Below are positions 19,149 through 27,038 of a DNA stretch of 31,244 bases, piece after piece. The stretch comes from a virus: the IMG/VR virus record IMGVR_UViG_3300025889_000582, positions 1-31,244 of that record; one strand, 5' to 3'. The notes beneath the pieces are model-generated. The model did no database searches. It had not been told where the DNA came from and saw nothing but the letters and a program-made list of their open reading frames with translations. The position numbers and the translations under genes were made by a program. Positions within the stretch are counted from its first letter, which is position 1. Each line of letters opens with the position of its first letter.

Positions 19149-21004
19149 GCGAACCGCCTTCTACGCATCAAGTCTTGCACAGTAGCGATAGTCTGTTGTG
19201 ACGTTACTTGCATGGCTTGCTGGATCTTGATATCTACTTCTGGGCCTGCGCCTCTAGCATCTACGTTATTAATGATAGTGATACCTTGACCGCCTTTTGT
19301 ATGATCAACAACCGTTTCGTTCGGATGGAGCATAGCAGGGAATCCACCCTTGCCATCCATACCGCCAGCCCTAGCACCAAACCCAGTGAAACCACCACCT
19401 TCGAATGACTGAGCTTTGATCTGGGCTACTTGCGCCAAACCAGCGGCTACCTGCGCCCCTGCCATGATGAAACTTAGCGGCGGTGGATAGCTAGATAATG
19501 CAAGAGTAGCGCCCTGGTAGGTTTGCATGATCGCTTGTGCAATCTGAAATGCCTTATTAAGTTGAAAGAGCTTTTTATTATTACTTGCTACGCCTGCGAA
19601 CTGACTGCCTAATTCACCAAGAACGTGGGCAGTCTGAGCCGTAGTTGATTTCATCATGAATTCGTCGTATTTCTTTTGACCTTTGATCTTTTGCTCTTGG
19701 AAGAAACTCATTTTTTCAACGACTTTCTTTCCTTTCTTATCTTCTTCATCTTCCATGCCGCCAGTGACACCAGCAATTTGCTCTGCTGTCCTTCTGACGC
19801 TTGCTTGTATTTCTTCAAATCTAGTTAAAAGAGCATCTCCAGGCGGCGGGTTTGTTAGAAGATTAGCCAACTCGACCTGCGTAGCTTGGAGTGCTGCTTT
19901 CGTTTCTTCAAAGGATTCTGCGAATTCGTTTTTTTCAGCGACAAGCGTTCCGTTCCGATATGCCTCAGTCAGACGATCAATTTCTCGTCTAGCGTCAATC
20001 GCGCCGATTTCGCCTTTATGCATCTGCAATTCGACAGCTTGAATCTGTTTTTTTAATTCATTGACGTTAGATCGATCAAGAATGCCTGCAACCGTGTTTT
20101 CGATTTCCTTATAAAATAGAAGGACTTCTAATCCCATCGCTTTGACAGTGACGAACGCTGTCTTGATTGAATTGATTGCATTGAGAACGTTTGCGAAACT
20201 ATTCACAACAGCGTTTGCGACTCGTTGACCTATTGTTCCGAAGTCTTCTGAATCTAACGCTGACTGTCTGAAGCCGTTAGCTATCCCATAGATGATTGGT
20301 GAAAATGCAGTCGCAAGCTGATTGCCTAACCCAGTGAATACTGCCTTGGCGCGAGTAACTTCATCATTCGCCATCTCAATTTGAGCCGCATCGACTCGAG
20401 ATACTGCAAGCCCTAACTTCTGAGATTCTTCGGCCATTTGTCGAAGACCATCAGCACCAAGACCTAGCGTGTTGACCAATGCAACACCTTCAGAATCAAA
20501 TAGCTTCATGGCCAATCTGACACGATCAGACTGGGATTCAACGCCACCCATAGCTTCAGCAATCTTTTCCATTTGCTGATCTAGTGGTAGTTTTTGTAGT
20601 TTTTGCGCGTTTAAACCAAGCTCTATCAATGCGCCTTTGGCTTCGCCTGTTCCATTAGCAGCTTCAGCGACTCGTCTTACAAGTCTCTGCATTGCCATGT
20701 CAAGCGTTGATGTTGATACGCCTGTTATTTCAGCAGCATGACGTAAACCAGAAAGGGCCTCAGTCGTTGCTCCGATTTTGTCTGCTGTTTTTGCGAGATT
20801 GTCGATAGATTCCATCGACATTTTGGTTAGTGCTGCGGTGGCCGCTGTGCCGACAGTAGCGAATGCGATGCCTATTTTTGCGACCTTGATAGACGTTTGA
20901 GCCGCGACACTGCCTATAGATGAAAGACCTTTAGAAGCCTTGCCAAAGACCCTAGAAAACTGGTCTTCTGCGCTTATTGGAATTCTAACGGGATTTGCTG
21001 CCAC
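19145..21004 (-). CDS. Tape measure protein
   Basis: This 619-aa protein starts at GTG 21004 with GAGGTG 8 nt upstream. It shows the usual N-terminal SAEDQFSRVFGKASKGLSSI, a TMP core with KTADKIGATTEALSGLRHAA, long helical stretches, hydrophobic segments around residues 495-535 (LALSSYPPPLSFIMAGAQVA in part), and a glycine-rich C-terminus with HPNETVVDH. It sets tail length. At about 0.15 nm per residue the tail would be roughly 90 nm, shorter than lambda's. Its first 20 nt overlap the T extension of the tail chaperone. Confidence 0.9.
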   Translation of the reverse strand: MAANPVRIPISAEDQFSRVFGKASKGLSSIGSVAAQTSIKVAKIGIAFATVGTAATAALTKMSMESIDNLAKTADKIGATTEALSGLRHAAEITGVSTSTLDMAMQRLVRRVAEAANGTGEAKGALIELGLNAQKLQKLPLDQQMEKIAEAMGGVESQSDRVRLAMKLFDSEGVALVNTLGLGADGLRQMAEESQKLGLAVSRVDAAQIEMANDEVTRAKAVFTGLGNQLATAFSPIIYGIANGFRQSALDSEDFGTIGQRVANAVVNSFANVLNAINSIKTAFVTVKAMGLEVLLFYKEIENTVAGILDRSNVNELKKQIQAVELQMHKGEIGAIDARREIDRLTEAYRNGTLVAEKNEFAESFEETKAALQATQVELANLLTNPPPGDALLTRFEEIQASVRRTAEQIAGVTGGMEDEEDKKGKKVVEKMSFFQEQKIKGQKKYDEFMMKSTTAQTAHVLGELGSQFAGVASNNKKLFQLNKAFQIAQAIMQTYQGATLALSSYPPPLSFIMAGAQVAAGLAQVAQIKAQSFEGGGFTGFGARAGGMDGKGGFPAMLHPNETVVDHTKGGQGITIINNVDARGAGPEVDIKIQQAMQVTSQQTIATVQDLMRRRRFA

Positions 21005-21134
21005 TTTCTTTCACCTCAAAGTAAGACACCCAGCCTTGAAATTCGATCAAACCCATTTCCATAATTTCATCAACAGTCTTATGAAGATGTTCCGCTAACT
21101 GGTAGCAGAAGAATAGGGCTTGATCGTTTTTCAG
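20985..21134 (-). CDS. T extension of the tail chaperone (made by -1 frameshift)
   Basis: In the -1 frame after the slippery site, 49 codons run from CTG (21134) to TAG (20985-20987). The peptide starts LKNDQALFFCYQLAEHLHKTVDEI in two parts: LKNDQALFFCYQLAEH and LHKTVDEIMEMGLIEFQGW. This resembles the conserved T domain (QLA.HL..TV.E....L..EF..W) of GpGT-type chaperones. It has no start codon of its own. The expected fusion is 161 aa. It overlaps the tape-measure start by 20 nt. Confidence 0.75.
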   Translation of the reverse strand: MKNDQALFFCYQLAEHLHKTVDEIMEMGLIEFQGWVSYFEVKESGSKSR

Positions 21135-21469
21135 TTTCCCGATATGTCTTCCGCTTTGGGCTGCATTTCAGCGATTTCGCCAGCAACCCTAATTAACACG
21201 TCAGGATCGACCGAACGAAGGATCTCAACCATCTCCAACTTCTTGAAGCATGGTTCACCATTCTCATGCACTAGATAATAGATCAGCGTCAATGCCAATC
21301 CTTCATCCATCTTATCGCCAGTCAATTTAGACTGAATTTCCATCTTCTTTTTGACGGAAATCTGTGGCCGTACAAAATAACGACCACCCCATTCTGGAAT
21401 ATCTAGCGGCTTCGGTTCTTGAGCTAAAACGTCCTGATAATGTTGCTTCGCTTTTTCAAGGATGCTCAT
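21131..21469 (-). CDS. Tail assembly chaperone G-like protein
   Basis: This 112-aa protein has no transmembrane parts and starts MSILEKAKQHYQDVLAQEPK. It has a central PEWGGRYFVRPQISVKKKME and an acidic/helical C-terminus (VDPDVLIRVAGEIAEMQPKA). Position between tail tube and tape measure is that of lambda G. The last two sense codons, GGA AAC, lie inside the GGGAAAC slip site, and TGA follows at once. Most ribosomes should stop here; a fraction should continue as GT. Both forms are expected to coat the tape measure during tail assembly. Confidence 0.85.
   Translation of the reverse strand: MSILEKAKQHYQDVLAQEPKPLDIPEWGGRYFVRPQISVKKKMEIQSKLTGDKMDEGLALTLIYYLVHENGEPCFKKLEMVEILRSVDPDVLIRVAGEIAEMQPKAEDISGN
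21134..21140 (-). promoter_or_regulatory. Programmed -1 frameshift site GGGAAAC
   Basis: On the minus strand the heptamer G GGA AAC is in register with the G frame (X XXY YYZ) and is followed directly by TGA. Lambda uses GGGAAAG at the same place. A slip back by one base leads into CTG AAA AAC of the T frame. Confidence 0.8.
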
Positions 21470-21861
21470 TATGAAACAGTGCTAGCTGTTAATGCACCAG
21501 AACCTTGTAGCGTGATTGATGCTTCAACCATACCGTCAAACGACGCTGATCGACTTACGCCTGTAACGATAGCCGTTCCAGTGTAATAGGTATCACCAGT
21601 AGTAGCGCCTTCAGGATAGAAGCCAATCGTTACGCTAGATCCAACGGTTAATGCACCTTGCCCGTTAGTATCAGTTTCGTCCCAGTACACATCAGCAGAG
21701 CCAGTGAATGACGTAAGCGTTGAGATAAAAGTTCTCGCCGTGTCAGTCATTACTGTATCTTCAACAGTGTCGCCAGTTTCTTCGATGGAAAAAGATCGCA
21801 ATTCGGCAACCGTATTAGCGCCGACTTTGACGATACCATCACGTCCAATATGTGTTGCCAT
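21469..21861 (-). CDS. Major tail (tube) protein
   Basis: This 130-aa beta-rich protein starts MATHIGRDGIVKVGANTVAE and has FSIEETGDTVEDTVMTDTAR, a block TSFTGSADVYWDETDTNGQG, and later GTAIVTGVSRSASFDGMVEA. This is the common form of small tail-tube proteins, with a GSADVYWD-type core and a G-x-A-x-V-T-G-V strand. It precedes the chaperone gene, as expected. ATG 21861 overlaps the stop of the 51-aa gene as TAATG. Confidence 0.8.
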   Translation of the reverse strand: MATHIGRDGIVKVGANTVAELRSFSIEETGDTVEDTVMTDTARTFISTLTSFTGSADVYWDETDTNGQGALTVGSSVTIGFYPEGATTGDTYYTGTAIVTGVSRSASFDGMVEASITLQGSGALTASTVS

Positions 21862-22016
21862 TATTCAACCTCTTCTTGTTCAGTCTTCTCTTCTTTCTTA
21901 AGCGCTGCTTTGGGCTTTGCCTTAGAAACTTCTTTCCATCCCAGGTTGATCATTGATTCAACTTTGGACGGATGTGGAACTACTTTAGTTTTCCCATCAG
22001 GGCTTACTAATTCCAT
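21861..22016 (-). CDS. Small head/tail-module protein, 51 aa
   Basis: The ORF starts at ATG 22016 with AGGTGAATC upstream and ends in TAATG with the tube gene. The peptide reads MELVSPDGKTKVVPHPSKVE, then SMINLGWKEV, then a Lys/Glu-rich tail. Short proteins with a "G-K-x-x-V-x-x-x-x-x-K-V-x-x-x-I-x-x-G-W" core are frequent in phage head-tail modules. No function is known to me. Confidence 0.65.
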   Translation of the reverse strand: MELVSPDGKTKVVPHPSKVESMINLGWKEVSKAKPKAALKKEEKTEQEEVE

Positions 22017-22023
22017 GATTCAC

Positions 22024-22470
22024 CTATAACGCCGCATCAGGCGCATTAGTTGCTGTTCTGTATTGTACGACATAATTCATCGTAACTACACCAATAGGTT
22101 GATCACCATCGCCATTATATTCAATCTCAGTCGATGATAAGAAACTATTCTTAGCCAGCCCATTGATAGTTTGATCGCCAGCCATTGCGGTTTCTACTTC
22201 TTTGCAAATATCGTCAATCTTATCGTCGAATTCAGTGATGCTTTTAACATATCCTTCGACAGTGATATTCAGAATTCTATTTAAAGTCCCAACAGAACCC
22301 ATGACATCTATTTCTGAATCTTCAGACGTTGAGTAAATCAACAGCCCTGGAAGATTGCCTGAAGCCATCGGATAGACACGAGACTGATAAACGTTGCTTC
22401 CGGTTGTAGCCAATCCTGTTACGTTCGTAGCAATTCTTTCGCGGATCTGTTGTCTGATATGATCAGCCAT
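22024..22470 (-). CDS. Tail terminator / tail completion (U-like) protein
   Basis: This 148-aa protein starts MADHIRQQIRERIATNVTGL, with YPMASGNLPGLLIYSTSEDS, a block NRILNITVEGYVKSITEFDD, and the end VVTMNYVVQYRTATNAPDAA. The "LPG-L-I-Y" and "L-x-I-x-V-E-x-Y" parts with length about 150 fit the U-like tail terminators. It caps the tail tube and joins it to the head. It lies between the head-tail connector and tube genes. It is coupled upstream by TAATG. Confidence 0.7.
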   Translation of the reverse strand: MADHIRQQIRERIATNVTGLATTGSNVYQSRVYPMASGNLPGLLIYSTSEDSEIDVMGSVGTLNRILNITVEGYVKSITEFDDKIDDICKEVETAMAGDQTINGLAKNSFLSSTEIEYNGDGDQPIGVVTMNYVVQYRTATNAPDAAL

Positions 22471-22817
22471 TATTGTAATTCCAGAATCAGCGCGACAATG
22501 CCAGTATTATCAGGCTGGACATTAACTACCTTATAAGTCGTTGCAGCCCTGATGACATTATCATCTAAATCAGTAATCGCAGCGAACGCTAACGAATCTC
22601 CAAATGAAGCATTGCGAAGATCTTTTGCCTTCCCATAAACAATCGGCTGATCACTGTTCACACCGACTGTTCCACCATCTATTTCAAGATATTCACGATC
22701 AAGAATGACTTTGATAGATACAGCAGAGCCACCGCTAGGCGTATAGGTGCAAGCTACACCATGCCCATAATCGGAGTCGAAGTATCCATCAAAATCATTA
22801 TCGAATTCTAAGGCCAT
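22470..22817 (-). CDS. Head-tail connector (FII-like)
   Basis: This 115-aa protein starts MALEFDNDFDGYFDSDYGHG and has CTYTPSGGSAVSIKVILDRE followed by SDQPIVYGKAKDL and a final TTYKVVNVQPDNTGIVALIL. The form (short N-terminal acidic segment, then a small beta barrel with "Y-K-V" and "P-D-x-T-G") fits FII-type head-tail joining proteins. It follows the capsid and precedes the tail terminator, the standard place. Start ATG lies directly before the upstream TAG stop. Confidence 0.7.
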   Translation of the reverse strand: MALEFDNDFDGYFDSDYGHGVACTYTPSGGSAVSIKVILDREYLEIDGGTVGVNSDQPIVYGKAKDLRNASFGDSLAFAAITDLDDNVIRAATTYKVVNVQPDNTGIVALILELQ

Positions 22818-22997
22818 CTATCGAGTTACCAATGATTCTACTTTCTTGGTTTTCTTTGGCTCTTTTTCTACTTTGAATTCTACGGCATGACCTGAACTGA
22901 TGAACTGTCTAGCTTCAGCAGATGACACTAGAACAACATCGCCTTCCTTTCTAGGAACGCCGTGAATATGACAAGGAACTTTTACAACAATTTCCAT
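22818..22997 (-). CDS. Small head-module protein, 59 aa
   Basis: I start at ATG 22997 (MEIVVKVPCHIHGVPRKEGD) because GAGG lies 6 nt upstream; the ATG at 23009 has no ribosome site. The core has EGDVVLVSSAEARQFISSGH and the end is basic (KKTKKVESLVTR). It is reminiscent of short phage head proteins of unknown role placed after the major capsid gene. No function is proposed. Confidence 0.65.
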   Translation of the reverse strand: MEIVVKVPCHIHGVPRKEGDVVLVSSAEARQFISSGHAVEFKVEKEPKKTKKVESLVTR

Positions 22998-23015
22998 AAT
23001 AAACCTCATAAGTTA

Positions 23016-23033
23016 GGGGAGCCGAAGCTCCCC
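23016..23033 (-). promoter_or_regulatory. cUUCGg hairpin after the capsid gene
   Basis: Minus-strand RNA forms GGGGAGC-UUCG-GCUCCCC, a perfect 7-bp stem with the very stable C(UUCG)G tetraloop. There is no U-run after it, so it is not a standard terminator. It sits 14 nt past the capsid stop and 18 nt before the next start, where it could protect the capsid mRNA or partly reduce downstream transcription. Confidence 0.7.
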
Positions 23034-23047
23034 GCCCTTATTAGCTA

Positions 23048-24334
23048 TTAGCTAGCTACGATGTCCTTAATTACCGCGAAAGATTCGGGATAACGAAGAG
23101 CAACGTCCATGTCTTGGAAGAACGCCAATCGGGTTCCACCAGAAGTAGACAGGCTAGCTTGATCGACTACAACGTCAACGCCGCTATAGAACCCAAGCAT
23201 GATCTGGCTGAAATCGCCGTAGATCAATGCTGAAAGGTTCGTTCCCGTGCCTTTTGACAGGTCAGAAGGAACAAGCGTTGATGAAGCTACTCGCGTGCCG
23301 AGAACAGTTCCATCAGGATCCATGATGAAGTTACCTTCAACACCAGATGCTTGCTTGGATACAGTTCGCAGTGCAGCGATAACCTTGGGGTTGGTCAAGA
23401 AAGCAGTGTCGTTGATGATTGCATTATCAACTTCTACTTCTTTGATCATATCAACAACTTTAGCGTAAGTTACTGCGCCACCATTAGTGCCGATTGCAAC
23501 TACGTTAGTGCTGCCGTTGCCGATGATACCCGTAGGCTCGTTAGAACCGCCGCCTTCGATAGCAACTTCGTCAATCTTTCGTGCGAAAGTATTAACGATG
23601 TCGTTACGGAGAAGCTGTTCAACGCTGGGATCGCTCTGCATCATAAGCTTGCGCGAAACATCAACATATGCGGCCAGAGTCTTTGGCGACATCACGACTT
23701 GACTGAATACTGCTGCGCCTTCAGACGGTGCTGAACCTTCAGCAACGAATGCTGAGTTGCTTACAGAAGTAGCCAGTTTCGGGATAGATACATCGCCTTT
23801 CAGACCTTGCATTACCCTTGCGCCAAGCTGCGTGATAGCCAGTCGAGCATAAAGTGCTTCAACGAACTGATCAGCCATGTGATCGGTAGAAACAAGATAA
23901 CCACCTTGGCTATCTGTTCCAACAGTTTGATCACGCTTGCCCCAGTTGATGTTGGCAGGAACATAGAAGCCACGAGCTTCTTTGCCAGCACGTCGAGCAA
24001 TCTCGTCTGAGATTTCACGCTCATAACCAGCGTCACGCCAATCGTTAGAGACTTGAGCCTTGATAGCGCGAAGCAGGCTGTATTGACGCTGTTCCTTCGG
24101 AGCAATGTCTACAACAGCAGCAGGCGTTTCAAGCGGCTTGTCATTACGGATAGCTTCGAGCAATTCGCCACGGAATTGTTCTACGCTTACACCGCGTTCT
24201 ACAGCTTTGTCAGCGAGTTCACGCTGATTGTGATGCTTTCCAAGTGCAATGATTTCAGCGGCTGAACGGAACGCAGCAGCCTTAGCTTCTTCACCAACTT
24301 GGCGAACATCGACTGAGTTTTCTTCAACAGTCAT
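23048..24334 (-). CDS. Major capsid protein from an internal start (nested, in frame)
   Basis: Within the fusion, ATG 24334 (Met416, MTVEENSVDVRQVGEEAKAA) is preceded by AAAGAGGTG and a 6-nt spacer, one of the best ribosome sites in the window. It falls exactly between the protease and the capsid delta region. The product would be 428 aa, the normal size of an HK97-type capsid precursor: N-terminal helical delta part to about residue 110, then the shell domain. This would supply free capsid protein in excess of the fusion. Confidence 0.75.
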   Translation of the reverse strand: MTVEENSVDVRQVGEEAKAAAFRSAAEIIALGKHHNQRELADKAVERGVSVEQFRGELLEAIRNDKPLETPAAVVDIAPKEQRQYSLLRAIKAQVSNDWRDAGYEREISDEIARRAGKEARGFYVPANINWGKRDQTVGTDSQGGYLVSTDHMADQFVEALYARLAITQLGARVMQGLKGDVSIPKLATSVSNSAFVAEGSAPSEGAAVFSQVVMSPKTLAAYVDVSRKLMMQSDPSVEQLLRNDIVNTFARKIDEVAIEGGGSNEPTGIIGNGSTNVVAIGTNGGAVTYAKVVDMIKEVEVDNAIINDTAFLTNPKVIAALRTVSKQASGVEGNFIMDPDGTVLGTRVASSTLVPSDLSKGTGTNLSALIYGDFSQIMLGFYSGVDVVVDQASLSTSGGTRLAFFQDMDVALRYPESFAVIKDIVAS

Positions 24335-25579
24335 TGGGATCACCTCTTTATTGGGTTGAGTTTTTGATCGGCCTACACCGACGAACTTAGAAGAATCAGC
24401 AGGGATTGAAACAATGGAAGCCTCCATTGGAGTCCAACTAGCCCTGAAGTATTCTTTGCCATTGTCGCCTTTGGCTCGAACCATTCGATTGATGCTATAA
24501 CCGACACTAATGTTTTGCTTAATGCCTGCTTTCACATCTTCAAAAACCTCTTGAGCTAAGGCAGATTTTCCAAATTCCACCAAAGCAACGGTTCGCCGCT
24601 GCTTCTCGTCAAGGTAAAATTCACGCACTACGCCAATCTGTTCATTCATATCATGATTGTTCAGCAGCGGTGCGCGACCCGAAGACATAAACTCCATGTC
24701 TATATCTTCAGGATTATGGCTTAAAACTTCTAAGCCAAATTCTCGTTCTACTGGCGTTTCGCTTGAAACACCAATACGGACGATTCTTTTATCTTCGTCG
24801 ATGAATCCACGATCTAATTGAATAGACCGATAAACGATTTCTTCAGCCGAAAACCGACCTTCGATATCGTCTTTCATCGCGTCGTAATCTTCATCGCGTT
24901 CTTCAGATGATTCTTCTACGACTTCTTCAACATCCATGTGATGCTTCTCGAATTCGATTACGAATGAATCTTCTGTTTCTTCAACATTAATGATATGTCT
25001 TTCCATATCTTTAGACTCTATTGCAGGTTCAAATTTAATAGGCTTGAAATCATGCTCATCAAGCCATTGTTTAGCTTCTGCCACGGAATATCTATCAGCG
25101 TCAAAACGGATAGATTGTAATTCCGACTTTCCTTCTTTAATCCCTAAGATTATATCAATTCCTTCGCCTAATTCATTAGTTAATCTTCGGAATTCATCGT
25201 ATTTAGCAGGATCTTCTATTCTGGCTGCGTGTTCATTCGGATAGGGTCTTTGTTCTGCCCTATCGTCTTTGAGGCTTTCAACGATCTTCTTAGACCAGCT
25301 AAAGCCTGGATCACCGCCCCACAAGGCCCAGGCAATCCTGCCGTTAGATGGATAACCATCTTCTCCTGCATCAAATCCTTGGCCTTTCTTATCGACTTCA
25401 TGCCTAGAAAAGAACGAATACATTCTTTTCACAGTATCTTCCGAAAGGTTCTTGTTATTTACAATGTCCCTGGCTCTGGCAATGCCGACTTCAGTTCCAC
25501 CACGGCCAAACTCAGAACGCCAATCAAGGCCCTTCTGGGCTTCTTCAACCATTCCTTGAGTTGGCTTATAACTCGCCAT
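23048..25579 (-). CDS. Fusion: accessory modules, prohead protease and major capsid protein
   Basis: This 843-aa protein has four parts. Residues 1-105 hold a conserved phage module (GLDWRSEFGRGGTEVGIARA, later PSNGRIAWALWGGDPG). Residues about 150-210 hold a second module (LQSIRFDADRYSVAEAKQWL). Residues about 245-405 are an S78/U35-type prohead protease with His309 (LLNNHD) and Ser358 (QNISVGY). Residues 416-843 are an HK97-type delta region and capsid protein (SVSNSAFVAEGSAPSEGA; ending PESFAVIKDIVAS). Two stops in a row (TAA TAG) end it. Protease and capsid are usually separate genes. Self-cleavage is expected near residue 500-530 (inferred). Confidence 0.9.
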   Translation of the reverse strand: MASYKPTQGMVEEAQKGLDWRSEFGRGGTEVGIARARDIVNNKNLSEDTVKRMYSFFSRHEVDKKGQGFDAGEDGYPSNGRIAWALWGGDPGFSWSKKIVESLKDDRAEQRPYPNEHAARIEDPAKYDEFRRLTNELGEGIDIILGIKEGKSELQSIRFDADRYSVAEAKQWLDEHDFKPIKFEPAIESKDMERHIINVEETEDSFVIEFEKHHMDVEEVVEESSEERDEDYDAMKDDIEGRFSAEEIVYRSIQLDRGFIDEDKRIVRIGVSSETPVEREFGLEVLSHNPEDIDMEFMSSGRAPLLNNHDMNEQIGVVREFYLDEKQRRTVALVEFGKSALAQEVFEDVKAGIKQNISVGYSINRMVRAKGDNGKEYFRASWTPMEASIVSIPADSSKFVGVGRSKTQPNKEVIPMTVEENSVDVRQVGEEAKAAAFRSAAEIIALGKHHNQRELADKAVERGVSVEQFRGELLEAIRNDKPLETPAAVVDIAPKEQRQYSLLRAIKAQVSNDWRDAGYEREISDEIARRAGKEARGFYVPANINWGKRDQTVGTDSQGGYLVSTDHMADQFVEALYARLAITQLGARVMQGLKGDVSIPKLATSVSNSAFVAEGSAPSEGAAVFSQVVMSPKTLAAYVDVSRKLMMQSDPSVEQLLRNDIVNTFARKIDEVAIEGGGSNEPTGIIGNGSTNVVAIGTNGGAVTYAKVVDMIKEVEVDNAIINDTAFLTNPKVIAALRTVSKQASGVEGNFIMDPDGTVLGTRVASSTLVPSDLSKGTGTNLSALIYGDFSQIMLGFYSGVDVVVDQASLSTSGGTRLAFFQDMDVALRYPESFAVIKDIVAS
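24341..24349 (-). promoter_or_regulatory. Internal ribosome-binding site for the capsid protein
   Basis: AAAGAGGTG on the minus strand, 6 nt upstream of ATG 24334, inside the coding sequence of the protease-capsid fusion. The encoded residues there (KEVIP) are part of a linker with no fold constraint visible, so the site seems selected for initiation. Confidence 0.7.
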
Positions 25580-27038
25580 CTTCCGTACCTTGCACGTCAG
25601 GCTCTACTGGTGCTTTGATGCCAAATGGCTGGAATGCGGTCTTGATTCCGTATTGTTCAGCAAGCCGTTCTTCACGTTCATGCTGTTCAAATAGTTCTTC
25701 CACGTCTCTTCCGTAATTGGATTCGATGTCTTGATACGTGACGATGCCATTCTGCAAGCCTTGGATGTTTGCAGCCATTTCTTTCTGCGGATCAACCCAG
25801 CCCCAAGAACGCGGAATAAATGAGACGTTATCAGCAAATTTGTCGTATTTCTGAATCGGTAGATTGATCGCAGATAACATTGCCTTTGATAACCAGTTCA
25901 TGAAGATCGGTTCAATGAAATGCTCGATCATGAACTTCTGAAGCATTCGATATTGATCGCGATCTTCTAGGCTTCCAGCACGTAAGGAAGAATAATTGAC
26001 CGAAGACAAATCATTGGACAGGCTGTGATAGCTGATGTTCAAACCCGAAGCGATACTTCTCAGCATCGCAGTAGAGAACGATTCAAATGCCGTTGTCGGA
26101 TGCGTTGGATCGAATGGAGTAAACGAAACCCCAGCGGGAAGCTGCTCAAATGATCCAGGCTGCGCGTCCATGATCGGCGTGTATTCGTCTTGGACATCAT
26201 CCCCAACATAGCCATCACCAGCAGGTGAAGTGAAGAAACCCATCTTCGCGGAACTGACCCTAGACGCTACCAGTTCGCTTTCATAATAGCCATTCAACAT
26301 CTTGATTGAAGACATTACTGACGCAATGAACGGATAACCCCTGGTCTGTTCTGGTCTTTGCCTGATGAATGCGTGGGTTATATCTTCTGCTGGGACTCGA
26401 ATCGTTTCAGTCTTTTGCGTGTACCCGTAATCATGGGGATGGTCTTTATACATATGATAAGCGACAGGCTGTTTCTTATCATTGACTTCAACGCCCATGA
26501 TGATCCTGTTGCCGTTGGTATAGAATTCGTTCTTGGTATCAACCAGATGATCAGCTTCTAAGAACTGAATCTTGTATCCGAATTCGGAATTAGGATCTCT
26601 AACGTGCCTGATTAAAACTTCACCATCTCTAGCTAGAGCTTCGATGAACATCTTCTGGCAGTCAAGAAACGATAATTGACCATCGACCGTGCAATTACCC
26701 TTCTTCGACCACTTTTTCCATGATCGTTCGATGATCGTGTTGCCGATCACATCCAGGGTCTGATCTTCGTTTCTAGCTTTTACATTGACACGAACGCCGT
26801 TGTGACCTACAACATTGGCGCTGAGTAGATTAAGATAACGCGCAACATACGCATCATTCCGCGATAATTCGCGTGAACGGTTTCGCAGCGTTACCAGTGC
26901 GTGTCTTAATTCCTGATCAGCGCTAGAACTAGAACCGAAAAAGTCGGTAAATAACCGACCTGTCGAAGCGCCTTTGAATGAACGGGCAAATCTAGCGACC
27001 TTCTGCCGTTCCTTTTTCCTAAACGGATTCCACGCCAT
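25566..27038 (-). CDS. Portal protein (lambda B-like)
   Basis: This 490-aa protein begins MAWNPFRKKERQKVARFARS and shows typical portal blocks: RNRSRELSRNDAYVARYLNL (about 49-68), VNVKARNEDQTLD, LDCQKMFIEALARDGEVLIR (about 122-141), EADHLV, GVEVNDKKQPVAYHMY, and near 315-380 the conserved ASGLNISYHSLSNDLSSVNY followed by SSLRAG and QYRMLQ. It forms the dodecameric DNA gateway that docks terminase. The start couples with the upstream gene by TAATG and the end overlaps the capsid fusion by 14 nt. Confidence 0.95.
   Translation of the reverse strand: MAWNPFRKKERQKVARFARSFKGASTGRLFTDFFGSSSSADQELRHALVTLRNRSRELSRNDAYVARYLNLLSANVVGHNGVRVNVKARNEDQTLDVIGNTIIERSWKKWSKKGNCTVDGQLSFLDCQKMFIEALARDGEVLIRHVRDPNSEFGYKIQFLEADHLVDTKNEFYTNGNRIIMGVEVNDKKQPVAYHMYKDHPHDYGYTQKTETIRVPAEDITHAFIRQRPEQTRGYPFIASVMSSIKMLNGYYESELVASRVSSAKMGFFTSPAGDGYVGDDVQDEYTPIMDAQPGSFEQLPAGVSFTPFDPTHPTTAFESFSTAMLRSIASGLNISYHSLSNDLSSVNYSSLRAGSLEDRDQYRMLQKFMIEHFIEPIFMNWLSKAMLSAINLPIQKYDKFADNVSFIPRSWGWVDPQKEMAANIQGLQNGIVTYQDIESNYGRDVEELFEQHEREERLAEQYGIKTAFQPFGIKAPVEPDVQGTEDGEL

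Noticed and set aside
23812-24105. Minus-strand 97-aa ORF in another frame inside the capsid gene
   Set aside because: The overlapping capsid frame is clearly the real one, and this ORF has no recognisable features.
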